A stretch of 64,000 nucleotides of DNA from Chimonanthus salicifolius (Eukaryota; Streptophyta; Magnoliopsida; Laurales; Calycanthaceae), in NCBI GenBank assembly GCA_013350335.1, contig CM023536.1, positions 46,446,314 through 46,510,313 on the forward strand, written 5' to 3'. Below the pieces are notes generated by a model that searched no databases, had not been told where the DNA came from, and was given only the letters and a program-made list of their open reading frames with translations. The first letter of the stretch is position 1. Each line of letters starts with the position of its first letter. Positions 1-11,039 of this stretch are shown in pieces. A program made the translations under genes and the position numbers.

Positions 1-209
1 TCAATACTCGACTTTGGCCAGGAAGAAATACGAGACTGGGCACTGAGCACTTTCATTTTTCTCTTTATTGTGTGTTTTGGATGACTGACAGCTGACTTTG
101 AATTAATAAGTAAAGTAGAAAGATTTAGGGAGACTCATTGACATTACCTAGTTTTCAGATGGAAAATGTATTTAAAGAGTTCTTTAGAAATGTTTTAACT
201 TACTTTAAG
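1..209 (+). repeat. fragment of a long LTR related to the next feature
   Basis: This stretch repeats the module seen at about 2170-2285: a gcccagaagacaatatgag-like segment, then 'actgagcacttt', a T-rich run and 'gagactca'. It is diverged but in the same order and orientation. It looks like part of a related LTR into which the LTR starting at 210 was inserted. No coding content was seen. The family call rests on visual similarity only. Confidence 0.45.
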
Positions 210-2297
210 TGTAAGACCCTAACCCAAATTAGGCGTAGTTTAGCTTAATAAGTCTTTCTTAGACAGGTTAATCTCGAAGATTACGGTTAGGTCTTTAAGA
301 AAAGCCTAGGAGTGGCCAATCTGAGCTCGAAAGCTCAGTGATCCAGCTCGTTCAACTGGAGGGGCAAAATGGTAATTTACCTCTTATTGTTATTATTTTA
401 TAAATTATGTTATTATGTGATTATTATTGGATGATATTATTCTCCTTAATCAAGGATTCCTATTTCTGATTTTTGAATAATTTTATTTTCAAAAAATAGT
501 ATTTAAAACTGCCCGTCAAAACCCAGAAAGGGAGAAATAAATATTTTTAAATGGTTTTGGAAATGAGATAATTTTTGAAACAAGTGTAGTATGTTAGACC
601 ATTTTAGTATGGTCTAGTTTATTCTTTCAAACCGCAAAAATGAGGATTTCAAATTGTTTTATTTAACGCAAGTTAAAACACGTAAATAGTGTTAAAAGGA
701 GATTTTTAGTTAAATCTATGGGTTTTAATGAGTTTTAAATCTCCAAATTTTTATGGTGATTAGAGTTTTAAAAACCCAACTTATCTGTCAGGTTTGATTA
801 AAATTTTTGAGTATCAAATGTATTGTTTTAAGTTAAAGATCGGATTTTATTAAAACTAGGGCCTTTTTGCAAAAACTGAAAATATAGAGGGACTTATTTG
901 CAACCGGAACTACCGAAAAGTGGTTTCACTGTACTTGACGTCCGCAGCTCATGCATGCAACCTCCGACTGGCCTCCATGCATTGATCGGTTTTACTATAT
1001 ATTGCCATCTCTTTAGTTGATCAAACTCCTAGATAATTTCTCTCTCTCCCTCTCAACTGCTCTATGAAAATCAAGCAACCTTTCACCCTCTTTGCCTCTC
1101 TGTTTTTCAAATTTTAGTTACCTTAAAGCTTAGAAGAGAAGTTTTTCAAAGACTGGATTTTTCAGCCCAGGAACTTGAGTGAAGTGACCACTGTGTTCCT
1201 TTTTGAATTTTAAGTGGTTTAGAATCAAGAAAAACCGAATGTGGCCAAGTTTTGAGTGTGTAAAACCATTTTAAAGTCTAAGGAAAAACTTGGTTTTCTT
1301 TGTATCAGTGTGCTTTTCGTTTTAAAATCAGATGGCCTGTTAAGTTTTAAAACTTCCAACCATCCCTATGGAAAGAGGACTCACTAAGAAGTCCATCTGA
1401 CCGGTTGGATGTGAAAACCAAATCCAGGAAAGCCACTGTTTCCGGACTCGTATTTCATGTATCACTGTCCGTTACTGTCTGCTGTTGCAGATAGTGGAGG
1501 AAGACTTGCTTCGGACGGTCCGAGGGTGGCACCCTTCGGACGATCCGAAGTTAACCATTCGAACGTTACGAGCTTCAGCCCGAAGTTCCGCAGCGTCCGA
1601 GGCCAGCCCTGTTTTGTCGGATATTCCGAGCCGTGTTCGGAAGAACTAAACCCCCCTCGGACGATCCGAGCCTCACTTGGCATGTTCCGAGACATACAGA
1701 CCCACCGAGACCTGTTTTTCAGATTTTTCGGTTCGGAAGGACCTTCGGATGATCCGAGACCCGATCTTCGGACGATCCGAAGCCAGACCCAAGGTCCGAA
1801 GTTAGTGACTAGCTTAGGCAGTGGTTCAGATGATCCGAAGCCATAATACCTGGTTCTGAGGCATGTTCTGAGGGACCTAGTCTTTGAATATAAAATCTTG
1901 TTTGATTATTATTGCATGTGATGTTTGTACCCCATTGATAAATTAAAAATATGTACTAACCCTCTTCTCTTATTACTATAGTGTATATACTATTGTATTC
2001 ACTTCCAGGCCGACTCTATTGGTCGGGTACTAAGTGACTTCACTTCCAGGCCGGCACTATATTTGTCGGGCACTGAGTGACCTCGAGGCTTTACTCAACA
2101 TGTCAGATCTGGTCCTATCTAGAAGACAACCGAGAAGTGACCGGAGCATCTAGACCTAACTTAGTAAGTCAATCTGATCATGCCCAGAAGACAATATGAG
2201 TTTTGGACTGAGCACTTTATTATTACTCTATTGTGGATTATTGTAACTTAAAATGGTTAGAAACCAAGTAGGAGACTCAATTCCATATACCTTTCCA
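210..2297 (+). mobile_element. truncated long LTR, plus orientation (LTR A1)
   Basis: It begins TGTAAGACCCTAACC and matches, over about 2.08 kb, the reverse complement of 6474 down to about 4397 in the solo LTR at 3245-6474. By eye the first 180 bases agree at roughly 80 percent. The last 1.15 kb of the family is missing: at 2297 the sequence switches to a copia LTR that has itself lost its outer 124 bases, so the junction is a deletion or recombination point. Inside are palindromic TCGGACGATCCGA-type motifs (1500-1850) and a duplicated module with cacttccaggccg (about 2000-2090). There are no coding domains. The long LTR and 5-bp duplications of relatives fit a Ty3/gypsy-type element, but the lineage is not assigned. 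Confidence 0.75.
1495..1850. repeat. cluster of palindromic TCGGAYSATCCGA motifs inside LTR A1
   Basis: At least six copies of an imperfect palindrome (such as ttcggacgatccgaag, ctcggacgatccgagc and tcggatgatccgaga) lie within 350 bases. The same cluster appears in the minus-strand LTR at 4845-5205, and a looser one (ttcggaagg) at 58070-58320. They are irregularly spaced, so this is not a simple tandem array. Function unknown. Confidence 0.7.
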
Positions 2298-2298
2298 A

Positions 2299-2470
2299 GG
2301 TGCTACAAAGAATCTCTCCATAGTTTCTCCTCTGCTCTAACAGAGAGAAATCTCACAAGAGCATAACCCTAAATAGAATAACTTACCCTTATATAAGATG
2401 GGTTTACAAGAAGAGAACTTAGGCCCTAATGGGCCCAACTCATTGTTGGCCTATTGAGGCAAACCCAACA
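2299..2470 (-). mobile_element. truncated 3' LTR of copia element 1
   Basis: It matches 10278-10449 nearly base for base and ends at the same aaacccaaca boundary. Read on the minus strand the LTR starts TGTTGGGTTTG. About 124 bases of its outer end are gone compared with the partner LTR at 10154-10449. A purine-rich tract (GGTGGAGAT on the minus strand, 2471-2479) adjoins it as the polypurine tract. Confidence 0.85.
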
Positions 2471-2479
2471 ATCTCCACC
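2471..2479 (-). other. polypurine tract of copia element 1
   Basis: On the minus strand GGTGGAGAT lies directly against the TGTTGGG start of the 3' LTR. This is the usual place and composition of the plus-strand primer site in Ty1/copia elements. Confidence 0.7.
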
Positions 2480-2588
2480 ATGGCGAAATATGTCCAACCC
2501 TTAAAGACTGTTGACATGATGTGTAGCACCTCCACCTGGTGTGAGTGACTCCCACCACTCCTGCACCTCAAAGGTGCAGGTCCAATCT

Positions 2589-2999
2589 CTAGCATGATGA
2601 GAGATTGATTAAGTCCAGGCAATGCCTGAATTTATTTGCAGTAACCGGCTTGGTAAGCATGTCTGCAGCATTCTCATCTGTGTTAATCTTCAGAATAGAG
2701 ATCTCACCAGTTGCAGCCCAGTCTCGAACCTTGTGATACGTCACTAGTATGTGCTTTGTCCTGGCATGATATACCTGATTCCTTGACAAATAGATTGCAC
2801 TTTGACTATCACAATATATGGAGTTTAATTTCTGATTAATCCCTAAACCATTCACCAAACCTCTCAACCACAATGCTTCCTTAGAAGCCCCTGTCAATGT
2901 CATGTACGCTACCTCTGTAGTAGATAACGCTGTAGTAGACTGAAGCACTGACCGCCAACTGATGGGTCCACTGGCATGTGTATAAACATAACAAGTCAT
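2589..2999 (-). pseudogene. copia element 1: RNase H domain
   Basis: The translation carries the copia RNase H signature: PISWRS near the start, a TTEVAYMTL segment, then IYCDSQSAIYL and ARTKHI, ending TKPVTANKFRHCLDL. The family's job is to remove the RNA strand during reverse transcription. The upstream RT end (2996-3250) is in another frame. Residues normally lying between the DADYAGD and YVYTHASG segments are absent, so a small deletion and frameshift sit near 3000. It is part of a dead element. Confidence 0.85.
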
Positions 3000-3239
3000 A
3001 GATCTCCTGCATAATCAGCATCTACATATCCAATCACAGTGTCTGATCCTTGTTTTCTTTCAAACATTACACCCAAGTCTTTGGTGCCCTTCAAATACCT
3101 GAGAATCCACTTGATTGCATTCCAATGCTCTTTTCCTGGATTCACCATATATTTGCTAACTACACCAACTGCTTGAGCAATATCTGGCCGAGTACAAACC
3201 ATGACATACATGAGACATCCCACTGCATTAGCATACGGC
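2996..3239 (-). pseudogene. copia element 1: distal part of reverse transcriptase, 3' of the LTR insertion
   Basis: Translation contains YANAVGCLMYVMVCTRPDIA, the conserved segment after the RT palm, then RYLKGTKDLGV and GYVDADYAGD. It continues in frame the RT fragment that ends at 6475 once the 3235-base insertion (3230 LTR plus 5 target-duplication bases) is removed. The interruption falls after a KMSR segment. Confidence 0.85.
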
Positions 3240-3244
3240 GTTCT

Positions 3245-6200
3245 TGTCACGCCCCGACCCGAAGGGTGGGCCCGGAATGCGAGTGATTTTTTTTTTTTTT
3301 TGAAGACTAAACTAACACAAGCATTCTAACTGGGCCGGATCAATAAATAGGCCCAAGGTCACACATGATCCCAACATGTGGACTCAAACATATACCATAA
3401 GTCTACCCAACATAAACCAAAATCATAACACATACATGATCACATAATTCCAACACTGAATTATTATTCAAACATCATTATCACCAGAGTAACTACAGTA
3501 GCATGGTAGTTTTCAATACATCACGTTAAAACAAATCAAGTACCACACCCGGTACTTTACAAAAGCAAGAGGTTCCAAGAACCAGAAAACAAAAATAAGG
3601 ATATTCCCCTTAGTGGGAATCCCAAAACAACACCATAGCTTATCCACTCTAAGCGTGAAATAGAGGGTTCTCCTCCTCGGGTTCACTTCCTGAAAGATGA
3701 GTGGGGTGAATTAAATAGCCCAGTGAATGAAATATAACAATGCAGTTAAGTAGACAACAGGTTAGCAAAATAATCAATAGTTGCAATAATATCTCATGCT
3801 TGATAACAAATAAGCATAATATCATTAGCATTCCCATAATTCTTCATTTCTTTTTCAATACTGCTATCATCCAACGTAACGCATACATACTACGCTGAAA
3901 CCATTTTATTAAGTCCCGACACGGTCAAAATATATCCCTGTAAGTACATCTCCTGCCCATAGCCGATACTGACACTCTCAAGTCAGCAACTGTCGACACC
4001 CATGGTTCAGTAGACGTAAACAATCTCACACACATGGCCGATATTGGTTCAATAGTCAAGGGCACGTGGAAGCAGTCTTACACATTTCATATGATCAACA
4101 TCATAGCATTCATAAGTATCATAAGCACTCTTACCATAATGCATCATTTCTAGGCACATGAGTGGTTTCAACAAATCTGAAACCACTCATTGCTCAATAC
4201 TCATCTCATAAAAAAAACTATTTACATTTTCTGCAAAGTTAAGTTCCCTCACCGTAACTGTGTGGTTTCGCGGTCTCTGTTCAAACAAGCAAATAAGTGC
4301 ACAATCATTAACAGGTCAACATACCTAGCTTGTACACATACAAGCAGCTTTACAAAACCATACTTGTTTTCTCAAAAATATCCAAGGTCTGTGGAACTGA
4401 GTCTCTTACTTGGTTTCTAACCATTTTAGATTACAATAATCCACAAGATATAGAAATAAAAAGGTGCTCAGTCCAAAACTTAAATTGTCTTCTGGGCATT
4501 GACCAGATTGACTTATTGAATTAGGTCTAGATTCTCAGGTCACTTCTCGGTTGTCTTCTGGATATGACCAAATCTGACATTTTGACTAAGACCTCTAGGT
4601 CACTCAGTTCCCGACAAATATAGCGTCGGCCTAGAAATGAGGTCACTCAGTGCCCAACCAATATTGTCGGCCTGGAAGTGAATACAATAGTAGATACATT
4701 ATAGTAATAAGAGAATGGGGTTAGTACATTTTTAGATTAACATTGGGTACTAACATCTCATTACATGCATCAATAATAATCAAACAACATTTTACACTTC
4801 AAAAACTGGGTCCCTCGGAACATGCCTCGGAACCAGGTACTGTGGCTTCGGATCATCCGAACCGCACCTAAACTAGTCACTGACCTCAGATCATGGGTCT
4901 AACTTCGAATCATCCGAAGATCGGGTCTCGGATCATCCGAAGTCCATCCGAACCGAAAAATAGAGAAAAACAAGTCTCTGTAAGTCTGGGTACCTCGGAA
5001 CATCCGACGTAGGGCTCGGATCATCCGAGTGGGGTTCGGTCCTTCCGAACTCTGCTCGGAACATCCGGCTGAGTCAAGCTAGCCTCGGGCGTTTCTGGGC
5101 TTCGGGTGAAGCTCAGAACGTCGAAGGGGTTCTCTCGGACCGTCTGAAGGGTGACCCTCGGACCGTCCGAAGATCGACTCTCGAACCATCCGAGAGTAGT
5201 CTTCCTCACTGTCTGCACCAGCAGACAGTGACAGCAGACACTGTGTGAAATGCAAATCCGAAAATAGTGGGTTTCTCGGATTCGGTTTCCAACCTAGCCG
5301 GTTCGATGGACTCCTCTGGGAGTCCTCTTTCCATAGGGAATGGTTTGGAGCCTTAAAGCTCGGCAGGCCAGTAGATTTTAACACCAAAACCTCACGGGTA
5401 CAAGAGAACTCATGGTTTTCCTTAAACTTCACACTGGTTTTACTCACTCAAAACTAAACCAAAATCGGTTTTTCTTAATTCTAAACCACCTAGAATTTGA
5501 AAAGGAACACAATGGCTACCTTCACTGGAGTTCCTGGGCTGAAAAATCTGATTTTTGAAAAGCTTCCTCCAAGGCTTACGGTTAAGTTTAAACTGGGAAA
5601 CAGAGGTAAGGGTCGGCTGGTCTGGTTTCAGTTGAGACTGAGACAGAGAAGAGAAGAAAATGTGGGAGTTGATCTGCTGACCAAAGGGCCAAATTTATAG
5701 AGATTTGGTCGGAAGAAATAGCCGAATGGCCACTGCATGCAGCTGCGGCTTACGTCGACAACAGTAACCATAGAGTTTGGGTTGGTTGCAGATCAGCCCT
5801 CCCATACTTCCAATTTTGCAAATAGGTCCCCCTTTTAGTAAAAACTGGATTTTTAACTAAACATAAGATTTTAAAAACTCAAAACTTAATCCAACCCTAC
5901 AGATAAGTTGGGTTTTAAAAACTTTAGCTACCATAAAAATTTTGGAGATTAAAAGCTCAATAAAATCATCGATTTAAATAAAAACTATAGTTTAAAACTA
6001 TTTACTTAATTAAACAAATGTTAAATAAAACAATTTAGAGACCTTATTTTGGGGTTTTAAAGAATAACTAGACCATACTTAAAATGATCTAACATAAAAC
6101 ATTTGTTTCAAAATTTATTTCATTTCCAAAACCATTTAAAATAATTATTACTCGCTTTCGGGGTTTTGACGGGCGGTTTTAAATACTATTTTCTAAAAAT

Positions 6201-6474
6201 AAAATTATTTTAAAATAAAAAATATAAATCCTTTATTAAGGAGAATATTATCATCCAATAATAATCACATAACAACATAATTTATAAAATAACAACAATA
6301 AACGGTAAATTGCCGTTTTGCCCCTCCAGCTGGACGAGCTGGATCACTGAGCTTTCAAGCTCAGATTGGGTCACACTTGGGCTTCTCACTAAGCCCTAAC
6401 CGTAATCTTCGAGATTAACCGGTCAAGCACGATTATTAAGCTTAAACACGTCTAATCTCGGTCAGGGTATTACA
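3245..6474 (-). mobile_element. 3.23-kb solo LTR (LTR A2) inserted in copia element 1
   Basis: The left end reads TGTCACGCCCCGACCC and the right end GGTCAGGGTATTACA, so on the minus strand it runs TGTAATACCC...GCGTGACA. It is flanked by the perfect 5-bp duplication GTTCT (3240-3244 and 6475-6479), proving a clean insertion of exactly 3230 bases into an older copia RT gene. It holds no gag or pol, so it is a solo LTR of a long-LTR element, probably Ty3/gypsy-like. The sequence from 6474 down to about 4397 matches LTR A1 in opposite orientation. Short reading frames inside (such as 5079-5447) are not conserved and I treat them as chance. Confidence 0.88.
4845..5205. repeat. palindromic TCGGATCATCCGA cluster inside LTR A2
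   Basis: Several palindromic copies (cttcggatcatccgaa, ctcggatcatccgaag, ctcggatcatccgagt) sit at the position that matches 1495-1850 in the inverted LTR copy. The motif class is shared although the spacing and bases between motifs have drifted. Confidence 0.7.
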
Positions 6475-6479
6475 GTTCT

Positions 6480-7469
6480 TGACATTTTTGCAACTTCATC
6501 ATCTGTACTATGACACTGTCTAACACTCAAGCTGAAATGAGTTGCAAGTGGAGTAGACACTGACTTTACTTTCTGCATGTTGAATTTCTCAAGTACTTTT
6601 GAGATATAATTCTTCTGTGATAACCACAGCTTGCCTGCCTTTCTGTCTCTCCTGATTTCCATCCCTAACATCATCTTGACTGCTCCAAGGTCCTTCATGT
6701 CAAACTCCTTACTTAACTGAGATTTGAGTTCAACTATCTTGGACATGTCCTTAAATGCGATGAGCATGTCGTACACATATAGGAATAAAAAAATGTGAGC
6801 ATCATCAAGCACTCTATAGTATACACAACAATCATCTTCATATCGCTAGCAGCCTATCTGCAACATATAGGAGTCAAAGTGCTTATACTATTGTCTTGGA
6901 GATTGCTTAAGTCCATACAGTGACTTCTTTAATCTGTACACATGATCTTCCTTGCCTGCTTCTTTGAATCCTTCAGGATGTTCCATGTAAATAGATTCCT
7001 CCAAATCACCGTGAAGGAAAGTTGTCTTTACATCTAACTGTTCAAGTTCCATGTCGAACTGTGCTACCATAGCCAACAACACCCTGATAGATGTATGCTT
7101 GACAACCGGAAAGAATATGTCATCATAGTCAACCCCCTCATTCTGTAAGTACCCCTTTGCTACTAGCAGTGCTTTGAATTTTGGCTTCTCATTTTCTTGC
7201 AATGCTTCCTTTTGCCTGAAAACCCATTTGCAGCCAATTGGTTTTCTGTTATTCAGTTTCGGAACTAACTCCCAGACAGAGTTATGGTGAAGAGATTCCA
7301 TCTCATCAATCATGGCACTCAACCAACCTTCTCTTTCGCTGTTTTCAATAGCCTCCTGGAAAGTGGTTGAGTCACCGCTACTGGTGATAAGAGCAAAGTG
7401 TACATCTTCATCATCCCACCCAAGCCTTTGAGGTGGCCAGATGGTTCTTCTTATTCTTCCCTGTGCCAA
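6480..7469 (-). pseudogene. copia element 1: reverse transcriptase, main part
   Basis: Domains in order on the minus strand: GCKWVFRQKE, LLVAKGYLQNEGVDYDDIFF, VVKHTSIRVLLAMVA, LDVKTTFLHGDLEESIYM and LKKSLYGLKQSPRQ, then after stops LFLYVYDMLIAF, LGMEIRRD and SQKNYISKVLEKF. The catalytic YVDD box reads YVYD, so one catalytic aspartate is lost, while the earlier Asp in LDVKT is kept. The frame is the same as gag, protease and integrase upstream. Stops lie around 6813-6887. Non-functional. Confidence 0.9.
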
Positions 7470-7778
7470 ACCGGTGGGCTCCTGCTGAGCCTCTATCTAT
7501 TCCTCACCTCCTGACGTGCTAGTCTCATCTTGACCCTGTGTTTGATTCTAAGTTGTGGTTTCTGTGCTAGGTGGAACCAACTCTGTAATCACTTTCTATT
7601 TGTTGTTTTCTTGAACTTCTTTCTCAAATTCCCTCTTCAACATAGAAGCTTCATTAAACATTACATCTCTGCTGTAAACGACTTTTCTATTTGTTGGATC
7701 CCATTACTTGTACCCCTTCACTCCCTTCTCAAACCCGAGAAATATGCACTAGAGTGACTTGGAGTCTAACTTGGATTG

Positions 7779-8495
7779 CTAATCACTAGGGATGTGTGCG
7801 TAAGCTGAACAACCGAATACTCTCAAAGCTGAATAGTCCACTTCTCTACTTGACCACACCTCTTCTGGAGCTTTTAGATTGAGGAATGTATTTGGTGACC
7901 TGTTGACTAAGTAGCATGTATGATTGACTGATTCTACCCAAAAGCTATTGGATATGCCTGCTTGAATCCTCATGCTCCTTGCCCTTTCCGGAATAGTTTT
8001 GTTCATCCTCTCTACAACTCCATTCTGCTGAGGAGTCTTGGGAACGGTGAAATGTCTCGTGATGCCCTCATCTCTGTAAAACTGTAGAAATCCACTATGT
8101 CAATATTCACCACCATTGTCTGTCCTCAGATACTTGGTTTTTCTGCCTGTTTGATTTTCTACCTCTGGCTTCCACTATTTGAAATTAGAGAAAACTTCTT
8201 ATTTTTCCCTCATGAAGTAGACCCAGACCTTTCTTGAAAAATCATCTATGAAAGTCACAAAGTGGGAAACTCCACCTTTTGACTTAGCCGGGGATGGTCC
8301 CCACACATCTGAATAAATATAGTCTAGAACACCCTTGGTTCTATAGTGTTTATCTGCAGCTTTAATGGTCACCTTACTCTGTTTGCCATACAAACAAAAC
8401 TTGCAGAATTCTAGCTTGAATGATTTAACCCCCTTTAACAGTTGTCTTTTATGGAGTTCTAAGATGCCCCTCTCACTCATATGCCCTAGCAGCAT
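7779..8495 (-). pseudogene. copia element 1: GAG-pre-integrase and integrase core
   Basis: The segment starts LLGHMSERGILELHK, has the zinc-binding pair CKFCLYGKQ, then YSDVWGPSP with the first catalytic Asp, TFIDDFSRKVWVYF, a TPQQNGVVERMN segment with the catalytic Glu near 8000-8050, and SPNTFLNLKAPEEVW with VFGCSAYAHIP. The family inserts element DNA into the host chromosome. In-frame stops break it near 8070-8199; no frameshift is needed between the parts. Confidence 0.88.
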
Positions 8496-8498
8496 ATG

Positions 8499-8909
8499 TC
8501 ATAACTGAGAATCATCTGCATTGTGTTCTTCTTCTGTGGAGACTACCACTCCACCTGAAACTGTATCCCATTTCATTCTATAGAGGTTGTTAGACAATCT
8601 GATGCCTTTCATTAACACCATTGCACCCTTTAACACTTTGAGTGTGTCATCCTTTCTGATGAATGTGTACCCGCTTGCTTGAAGTGTGCCTAAGGAAATC
8701 AGATTTTTCCTAAGTACTGGCACATGTCTCACCTCTCCCAATGTTCTCACAACTCCATCAAACATCCTGAGTCTAATGGTCCCTATTCCTATGGCTTTAC
8801 ATGGTGTATCATTTCCCATAAGAACACTACCACCATTATAAGACTCATATGATTCAAACAAATCACGGTTACGACACATATGATAAAAGCAACCAGAGTC
8901 TAAAATCCA
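8499..8909 (-). pseudogene. copia element 1: aspartic protease
   Basis: The minus strand reads WILDSGCFYHMCR across 8870-8909, the copia protease active site (D-S-G). RHVPVLRKNLISLGTL and GYTFIRKDDTLKV follow. A TAG at 8910-8912 separates it from gag, and a TGA at 8499-8501 stands where the family has Trp before HM(R)LGHMSERG. The frame is shared with gag and integrase. Confidence 0.85.
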
Positions 8910-9788
8910 CTAATCGGATAGAGCCAAACCTTGCGAGACAGATGGAATACTTGCTTCGTATTGTGAAGCTACGCCGGCTGTGCCAGTCTTGTCAGCCTCC
9001 TTCCCATCTATGCTCTTTGCCTTGAGTTTCCGGCAATCTTTCTTCCAGTGTCCATTCTTGCCAAAGTAGTAGCACTTTCCTGAGTCTTTACCTCTTGACT
9101 TTGATCTAGAGTTGTGTCTTTGTGTCCTACTCTTATCCCGAGTCCTGCCACGATCACTAAATCCTCCTTTCATTAGAAGACCCTCTGCATGTGAGTCGCT
9201 TCTGGTGGACTTCTTCCTTGCTTCATTGGAGTTGATCGCTTGAGTAACCTCATCAAGCTTGACTATCTCATTTCCATATAGCAGGGTAGTCACAAAATGA
9301 TCATGAGAGTCTCGGAGAGAGGTCAACAATATCATGGACTTGTCTTAATTGGTGAACTTAGCCTCTAGCCTCGATAGTTCACTGATTATCCAGTTGAATG
9401 TGTTCATGTGCTCCAACACATCATACCCTTCTGCCATCTTCAACCCAAATAGTTACTTCTTCAAGTGAAGCTTGTTTGACAACGACTTACCCATGTAAAG
9501 CTGCTCTAGCTTTTCCCATAGGTCCTTTGCAGTTTTCTCCTCCATGACATTGTATAATACTTTGTCAGAGATATAAAGTTGAATAAGGCTAACTGCCTTC
9601 TTGTCAACTCTTGTCCACTCCGCATCTTTCATCTCCATTGGCTTTTGATCTTTGCCTAACAATGCAACATCAAAGCCCTGGTGTATCAGAATGTTTCTCA
9701 TCCTCAACTGCCATAATCCAAAGTTACCTCTACCATCGAGTTTGTCAACTTCAAATTTGATGCCTCCGATTGATCCCATTGATGCCAT
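8910..9788 (-). pseudogene. copia element 1: gag (UBN2-type) with zinc knuckle
   Basis: Begins MASMGSIGGIKFEVDKLDG with the ATG at 9788 and NFGLWQLRMRNIL, typical of the copia capsid protein. Two in-frame TAA stops occur near 9450 and 9345; reading through them restores KMAEGYDVLEHMNTFN, so no frameshift is needed. Near the end is a zinc knuckle, CYYFGKNGHWKKDC, in which the second Cys is Phe. That would weaken nucleic-acid binding in the family's CX2CX4HX4C motif. Confidence 0.87.
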
Positions 9789-10153
9789 TGTCTGGATTGA
9801 AGGGAATTCTGTGCTTCAAGTCCAAAACAGTAATCTACTCCAGTCACCGCGTAGATCTCGTCACTGTGAGCGCACTGGCGAAGACGGATCTGAATTCTGA
9901 GTCTGTATGACTCCAGAAACTGCGAAACAATCTGGACCATTGATTTTGCTCTGTTGATTCTGACTGCTCTAAGCACTATATGCAGGTGTCTTGTGCTCTG
10001 CACTGCTGCCCTGTATGCAGTTCCGATGGGCCTGCACCTATCCAGATCTAGTTTCAGATCTGCAATATGCTGATGAGACCTGGTGCGGTGATCTGTAGTG
10101 ATTTCTGCCCGAAGATCCTCCGACGATCCGACGAACCTAGCTTTGATACCAAT
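9789..10153 (-). other. copia element 1: leader and tRNA primer-binding site
   Basis: Between gag and the 5' LTR lies an untranslated leader. On the minus strand TGGTATCAAAGC (10140-10151) sits two bases inside the LTR end. It resembles the initiator-Met tRNA primer site (TGGTATCAGAGC) used by plant copia elements. Confidence 0.8.
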
Positions 10154-10449
10154 TGTTATGAAATAAATGCAAATCACACAATAATCAAACCACACAAGAC
10201 AAGGTTTTACATGGTTCACCCGAAGGCTACGTCCACAGAGCGGTTGCTCACTTCACTATGAAGAAGATGAATTACAGGGTGCTACAAAGAATCTCTCCAT
10301 AGTTTCTCCTTTGCTCTGACAGAGAGAAATCTCACAATAGCATAACCCTAAAGAGAATAATTTACCCTTATATAAGATGGGTTTACAAGAAGAGAACTTA
10401 GGCCCTAATGGGCCCAACTCATTGTTAGCCTATTGAGCCAAACCCAACA
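10154..10449 (-). mobile_element. copia element 1: 5' LTR (296 bp)
   Basis: On the plus strand it runs TGTTATGAAATAAATGC to AAACCCAACA, so the ends are TG..CA. The inner 172 bases match the truncated LTR at 2299-2470 nearly exactly. The whole element without the LTR insertion is about 4.9 kb, normal for Ty1/copia. Confidence 0.85.
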
Positions 10450-10943
10450 AATGGGTCGTCAGGTAGAGTGGCGACAAGTCGCCAATCCACGATGGTATCG
10501 GCCTGGGAACAAAATGAAGCAATAAAGAGTTTTGAATCGACGATGGGTCATCATATGGCGATTGATAGCCGATAACCGATCATGGTTTGGCGTCCGATCG
10601 CGGGTCACTATTCACAGCAAAAACATGCTTCACTAAAATGGCCATAACTTGAGTTCCTGAGCTCGAATTTGGGTGTTCTTGGGCAATTTGAAAATCTCTT
10701 TCAATGCTTTATCTAATCATGACCGAGTTATCACCTAAATAACTTGATTGATAGGTGAAAATATTCCTTCAATGTCATAGTGTCTAAGCCCGGCTCATAA
10801 GGGTACCTCGAGTTGACTTGTACTTGTGGGACTTATTTCTTGGGCTTGAGTTAGCTTGTTAGAAGTCCATGAATTGTTGATGATAGTTTGTTTTAAAAAA
10901 AAATAGTCTCGTTCCGGACCCACATCCGGATTCGGGGTGTGAC
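10450..10943 (+). mobile_element. 3' end of another long LTR (different family)
   Basis: It ends CCGGATTCGGGGTGTGACA, the same terminal design as LTR A (GGGTCGGGGCGTGACA) after a poly-A run at about 10890. The body, with repeats such as gcgatcggac and gatcatggt, does not match LTR A. Copia element 1 abuts it, so its other half is missing or unrecognised. Confidence 0.6.
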
Positions 10944-11039
10944 AAGAGATGATTCAGATAATGCTACAATTAACAAGAAGTATTCAAACTGTAAAGAGAG
11001 GTTAAGACATCAACAAACACCAATAAACGAATTTGATAT

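Noticed and set aside
5079..5447. 122-codon frame in the solo LTR A2
   Set aside because: Made of palindromic TCGGATCATCCGA repeats; not shared as a frame with the other LTR copy.
9704..10219. 171-codon minus-strand frame over the copia leader and LTR
   Set aside because: It overlaps the primer-binding site and the gag start in another frame and has no domain.
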